Shown piece after piece: positions 5,913 to 8,348 of a stretch of 8,348 nucleotides of DNA. Under the pieces are notes generated by a model, which had not been told where the DNA came from, ran no database searches, and saw only the letters and a program-made list of their open reading frames with translations. The position numbers and the translations under genes were made by a program. Source of the stretch: Candidatus Omnitrophota bacterium (GTDB lineage Bacteria > Omnitrophota > Gorgyraeia > B26-G9); NCBI GenBank assembly GCA_030630245.1, contig DAOVNL010000026.1, forward strand, positions 1 to 8,348, in the 5' to 3' direction. Within the stretch, counting starts at the first letter, position 1. The number at the start of each line of letters is the position of its first letter.

Positions 5913-6748
5913 GAACAATATCTTCAAAATTAATTTCAAAAACAGTTGCTGAGCTCAGTGTTAAAGCTAACATTGAATTAAGAGGCGATGTGCTGTCTCT
6001 TTTAAATGAGGCAAAACGTTTGGAAAAAACCCGACTGCCTGCAGCCGCTTTATTGGCAATTGTTAAAAATGCGAATGTCGCTTTAAAGGAAAAACTGGCA
6101 ATTTGCCAGGATACCGGCATGCCGGTGGTGTTTGTGGAAATGGGCAATAATGTCCATGTTAAGGAAAATATAACAGACATTATCAATAAAGCTGTTAAGA
6201 GAGGTTATTCTTCTAATTATTTGCGTGCTTCGATACAAAAAGACCCTGTGTTTAGGAATGAAAAACCTGCGTATTCTCCGGCGATTGTCCATATTGACAT
6301 TGTCAAAGGTAACAAGTTAAAAATAACGGTTTTGCCAAAAGGCTTCGGCAGCGAAAATAAGTCAAAAGTTAAAATGCTGAATCCGACGGCAACGCTTGAA
6401 GAGATCGAAAATTTTATTGTTGAATCTGTTAAAGCTGCGGGCGCCGGGGCTTGTCCGCCTTACTTTATCGGTGTGGGAATCGGCGGGACCCAGGATTTTG
6501 CCGGCCTTCTCGCGAAAAAGGCTTTGTTAATACCGTTTACGAAATTAAATAAAAACAAAAAGCTTGCCCTTATGCAGAAGCGATTGATTAAAAAAATAAA
6601 CGCGCTGGATATCGGGCCTTTTGGATTAGGCGGGAAAAATACGGCGCTTGGATTAAATATCAAAACATATCCCACACATATAGCGGGAATGCCTGTCGCG
6701 GTGAATATAAGCTGCCATGCGTTGCGCAGCGCGAGTGTTACAATCTAA
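5909..6748 (+). CDS. fumA: Class I fumarate hydratase, alpha subunit (Fe-S)
   Basis: This is the N-terminal half of a class I [4Fe-4S] fumarase, interconverting fumarate and L-malate. The 279-residue length matches stand-alone alpha subunits. Three conserved cluster cysteines are visible: C66 in LAICQDTGMPVVFV (63-76), C182 in GAGACPPYFIGVGIGGTQD (178-196), and C269 in NISCHALRS near the C-terminus. LPKGFGSEN (142-150) and GPFGLGGKNTALG (236-248) are further family marks. The start sits in the queF stop (ATGA) with little Shine-Dalgarno, so coupling is likely. The beta subunit follows after 30 bp. L(+)-tartrate dehydratase alpha (TtdA) is a close relative and cannot be excluded by eye, but a fumarase is the more common meaning of this pair. 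Confidence 0.9.
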   Translation: MRTISSKLISKTVAELSVKANIELRGDVLSLLNEAKRLEKTRLPAAALLAIVKNANVALKEKLAICQDTGMPVVFVEMGNNVHVKENITDIINKAVKRGYSSNYLRASIQKDPVFRNEKPAYSPAIVHIDIVKGNKLKITVLPKGFGSENKSKVKMLNPTATLEEIENFIVESVKAAGAGACPPYFIGVGIGGTQDFAGLLAKKALLIPFTKLNKNKKLALMQKRLIKKINALDIGPFGLGGKNTALGLNIKTYPTHIAGMPVAVNISCHALRSASVTI

Positions 6749-6778
6749 GAGAAACAATATAATACATAAAACGGACAT

Positions 6779-7300
6779 ATGAAAAAATTAGTTGGGACAT
6801 TAACAAAAGAAAATATAAGAAAATTAAAGCCGCGTCAGGAGGTTTTTTTTACCGGTACTATTTATACGGCGCGTGATCAGGCACATAAACGGCTGATTGA
6901 TCTGATGGAAAAGGGAAAGCCTCTGCCTTTTGATGTTAAGGATAAGATTATTTATTACTGCGGGCCGACTCCCGCGCCAAAAGGCAAGGTTGTCGGCTCC
7001 TGCGGGCCGACTACGTCAAGCCGAATGGATAAATTTACGCCGCGATTGCTGGATATTGGTTTGCTTGCGGCTATTGGCAAGGGAGAGCGTTCCCCTGATG
7101 TGGTTAAGTCTATTAAAAAAAACCGGGCAGTTTATTTCATAACATATGCCGGCTGCGGGGCGCTTTTAAGTGATTATGTCAAAAAAAGAAAGGTTGTCTG
7201 TTTTAATGACCTGGGAGCCGAGGCTGTTTTTGCTTTTGAGGTGAAAGATTTTCCTTTGATTGTAGCAATAGATTCGAAAGGAGATAATATTTATGGATAG
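6779..7300 (+). CDS. fumB: Class I fumarate hydratase, beta subunit
   Basis: This is the C-terminal half of a class I fumarase, pairing with the preceding alpha subunit to form the active site. The protein is 173 residues. Family marks in order are [17 protein letters not shown] (23-39), [11 protein letters not shown] (59-69), [12 protein letters not shown] (73-84), which binds the dicarboxylate in related enzymes, AAIGKG (97-102), [10 protein letters not shown] (121-130) and FNDLGAEAV (142-150). The Shine-Dalgarno is weak (GGA only 3 bp before ATG), unusual for a gene with a 30-bp gap ahead of it. It overlaps rph by 8 bp. The symbol follows the two-subunit usage (alpha/beta) and does not imply E. 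coli FumB. TtdB is the alternative reading. Confidence 0.9.
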   Translation: MKKLVGTLTKENIRKLKPRQEVFFTGTIYTARDQAHKRLIDLMEKGKPLPFDVKDKIIYYCGPTPAPKGKVVGSCGPTTSSRMDKFTPRLLDIGLLAAIGKGERSPDVVKSIKKNRAVYFITYAGCGALLSDYVKKRKVVCFNDLGAEAVFAFEVKDFPLIVAIDSKGDNIYG

Positions 7301-8027
7301 ATCATCAAAGAAAAAGCCGGATGCTTTGCGAAAGGTAACAATAACAAGAAATTATATGAAATATGCCGAAGGGTCATGTTTTATTGAAGTTGGCAATACT
7401 AAAGTTATTTGTACAGCTTCGGTTGAGGATAAAGTCCCGCCTTTTTTGCGTGATAAAGGCACAGGCTGGATCACAGCAGAATATTCTATGCTTCCAAGAG
7501 CATGTCTTATACGTACCCAGAGAGAATCAAGTAAAGGTAAAATAGGCGGCCGCACCCATGAGATTCAACGCTTGATAGGCAGATCACTGCGTACAGTAAT
7601 TGATTTAAAACAACTGGGAGAGCGTACTATTTGGATTGATTGCGATGTTATTCAAGCAGATGGAGGAACGCGTACAGCAAGTATTACAGGCAGCTTTATT
7701 GCTCTTGTAGATGCTTTATATTCTTTACAGAAAGCTGGTAAGATTCACTTGTTTCCGGTAAAGAAATTTGTTGCCGCAACCAGTGTTGGGATTATTGATG
7801 GAGTTGCAACTTTGGATCTTAACTATGAACAGGATTCTAATGCAGATGTAGATATGAATGTTGTTATGACATCAACTGGAGAATTTATTGAACTACAGGG
7901 AACAGCTGAAAGAGTGCCGTTTAATCAAAAACAGCTCAGTCAGTTGACAAAGCTGGCAAAAAAAGGCATAGATAAGCTTATTAAATTACAAAAGAAGGTA
8001 TTAAAAGATATTCCTTTTAATATATAA
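7293..8027 (+). CDS. rph: Ribonuclease PH
   Basis: RNase PH is a phosphate-dependent 3'-to-5' exonuclease that trims tRNA precursors and some structured RNAs, acting as a hexameric ring. The 244-residue length is close to the usual 238-240. Motifs in order are [19 protein letters not shown] (34-52), [13 protein letters not shown] (58-70), [16 protein letters not shown] (85-100) with R87, [18 protein letters not shown] (108-125), TRTASITGS (126-134) with R127, and [15 protein letters not shown] (179-193) with the conserved acidic residues. R87 and R127 correspond to the phosphate-binding arginines of characterised RNase PH. AAAGGAGA at 7277-7284, about 8 bp upstream, firmly supports the start, which overlaps the fumarase beta stop by 8 bp. 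In many genomes rdgB follows rph; here a glycosyltransferase follows instead. Confidence 0.97.
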   Translation: MDRSSKKKPDALRKVTITRNYMKYAEGSCFIEVGNTKVICTASVEDKVPPFLRDKGTGWITAEYSMLPRACLIRTQRESSKGKIGGRTHEIQRLIGRSLRTVIDLKQLGERTIWIDCDVIQADGGTRTASITGSFIALVDALYSLQKAGKIHLFPVKKFVAATSVGIIDGVATLDLNYEQDSNADVDMNVVMTSTGEFIELQGTAERVPFNQKQLSQLTKLAKKGIDKLIKLQKKVLKDIPFNI

Positions 8028-8066
8028 GTTTGAAAGTTTTATCATTCATCAGAGGAAGCGGCAATA

Positions 8067-8348
8067 ATGAAAAAAATCCTTTATTTGAATCATGTTTCGG
8101 AATTGGGCGGAGGAGAATACTGTCTTTTAAACCTGATGTCAAATTTGAATAGAAATAAATATGAGCCGATTCTTTTGCTTCAGGAACCCGGGCCTTTAAG
8201 CGAATTGGCAGAAAAAAACAATATTAGAACATATTTTATCAGAATGCGGGGCTGGAGAAAGCTTAAATATGTTCCGGTAAATTATATGGTTACACTGGAA
8301 AAAATCAAGAAGATGATTAAGAAATTAAAAATTGATTTAGTCCATTGC
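8067..8348 (+). CDS. GT-B fold glycosyltransferase, N-terminal part (3' partial)
   Basis: The frame runs from ATG 8067 to the right edge (94 residues) without a stop. AGAGGAAG at 8051-8058 precedes the start by about 8 bp. The N-terminus KKILYLNHVSELGGGEYCLL (2-21) is the typical first beta-strand and glycine-rich acceptor loop of GT4/GT1-type glycosyltransferases (GGAE-like, here GGGE), followed by NKYEPILLLQEPGPLSELAE (32-51), the second strand and helix of the Rossmann-like domain, and LKIDLVHC, the start of the next strand. Such enzymes build cell-surface polysaccharides or lipid-linked sugars. The donor-binding C-terminal domain is outside the window, so donor and acceptor are unknown. 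It lies 39 bp after rph with no terminator seen between, so it may belong to the same operon. Confidence 0.85.
   Translation, partial: MKKILYLNHVSELGGGEYCLLNLMSNLNRNKYEPILLLQEPGPLSELAEKNNIRTYFIRMRGWRKLKYVPVNYMVTLEKIKKMIKKLKIDLVHC

Noticed and set aside
6930..7142. Second plus-strand frame inside the fumarase beta gene, and one at 7363-7545 inside rph
   Set aside because: Both are out of frame with genes having full family signatures, and their translations show no recognisable motif.
8028..8066. Terminator between rph and the glycosyltransferase gene
   Set aside because: The 39 bp contain no GC-rich stem followed by a T-run, so a transcript end here is not supported.
1..8348. CRISPR arrays, tRNA or rRNA genes, and insertion sequences
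   Set aside because: No regularly spaced direct repeats, no cloverleaf or rRNA-like conserved blocks, and no transposase-like protein were seen.

Overview
The window (about 8.3 kb, + strand coding throughout) reads as a piece of an AT-leaning bacterial chromosome with two distinct parts. The lineage cannot be fixed from sequence alone. The gene content (bacterial peptidoglycan genes, a lipoprotein-type amidase, a two-subunit class I Fe-S fumarase, a full 7-deazaguanine pathway) fits an anaerobic or facultative bacterium. My weak guess is an uncultured diderm such as Omnitrophota, and this is inference only.

Part A (1-1454) is a three-gene HipBST-like toxin-antitoxin module. It holds the end of an XRE-type HTH regulator (HipB-like, start outside the window), a 107-residue protein equal to only the N-terminal subdomain of HipA (HipS-like), and a 287-residue HipA-type kinase without that subdomain (HipT-like). 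The kinase has intact catalytic residues and a Ser-Ile-Ser glycine-rich loop. The three genes are spaced 16 bp and 5 bp apart. The module looks AT-richer than what follows and may be accessory DNA.

Part B is a 309-bp gene-free stretch (1455-1763). It holds a large, degenerate inverted repeat centred near 1577 and a good extended -10 promoter candidate facing right.

Part C (1764 to the right edge) looks like one long operon. Genes overlap by 4-8 bp or are separated by 30-39 bp. The order is: N-acetylmuramoyl-L-alanine amidase lipoprotein, murI (glutamate racemase), queD, queC, queE, queF, fumarase alpha, fumarase beta, rph (RNase PH), and the start of a GT-B glycosyltransferase cut by the right edge. 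The four que genes cover every step from 7,8-dihydroneopterin triphosphate to preQ1 (QueD, QueE, QueC, QueF). Only FolE (GTP cyclohydrolase I) upstream and the tRNA-insertion enzymes downstream are missing. The amidase and MurI serve peptidoglycan turnover and D-glutamate supply. FumA/FumB together form one fumarase. RNase PH trims tRNA 3' ends, so it shares a tRNA-maturation theme with queuosine synthesis.

The most notable element is the split HipBST-like module. The arrangement is a known type, described in enteropathogenic E. coli. The shorter kinase and unrelated genomic setting make it worth a second look. I do not see convincing evidence of a wholly new kind of system.
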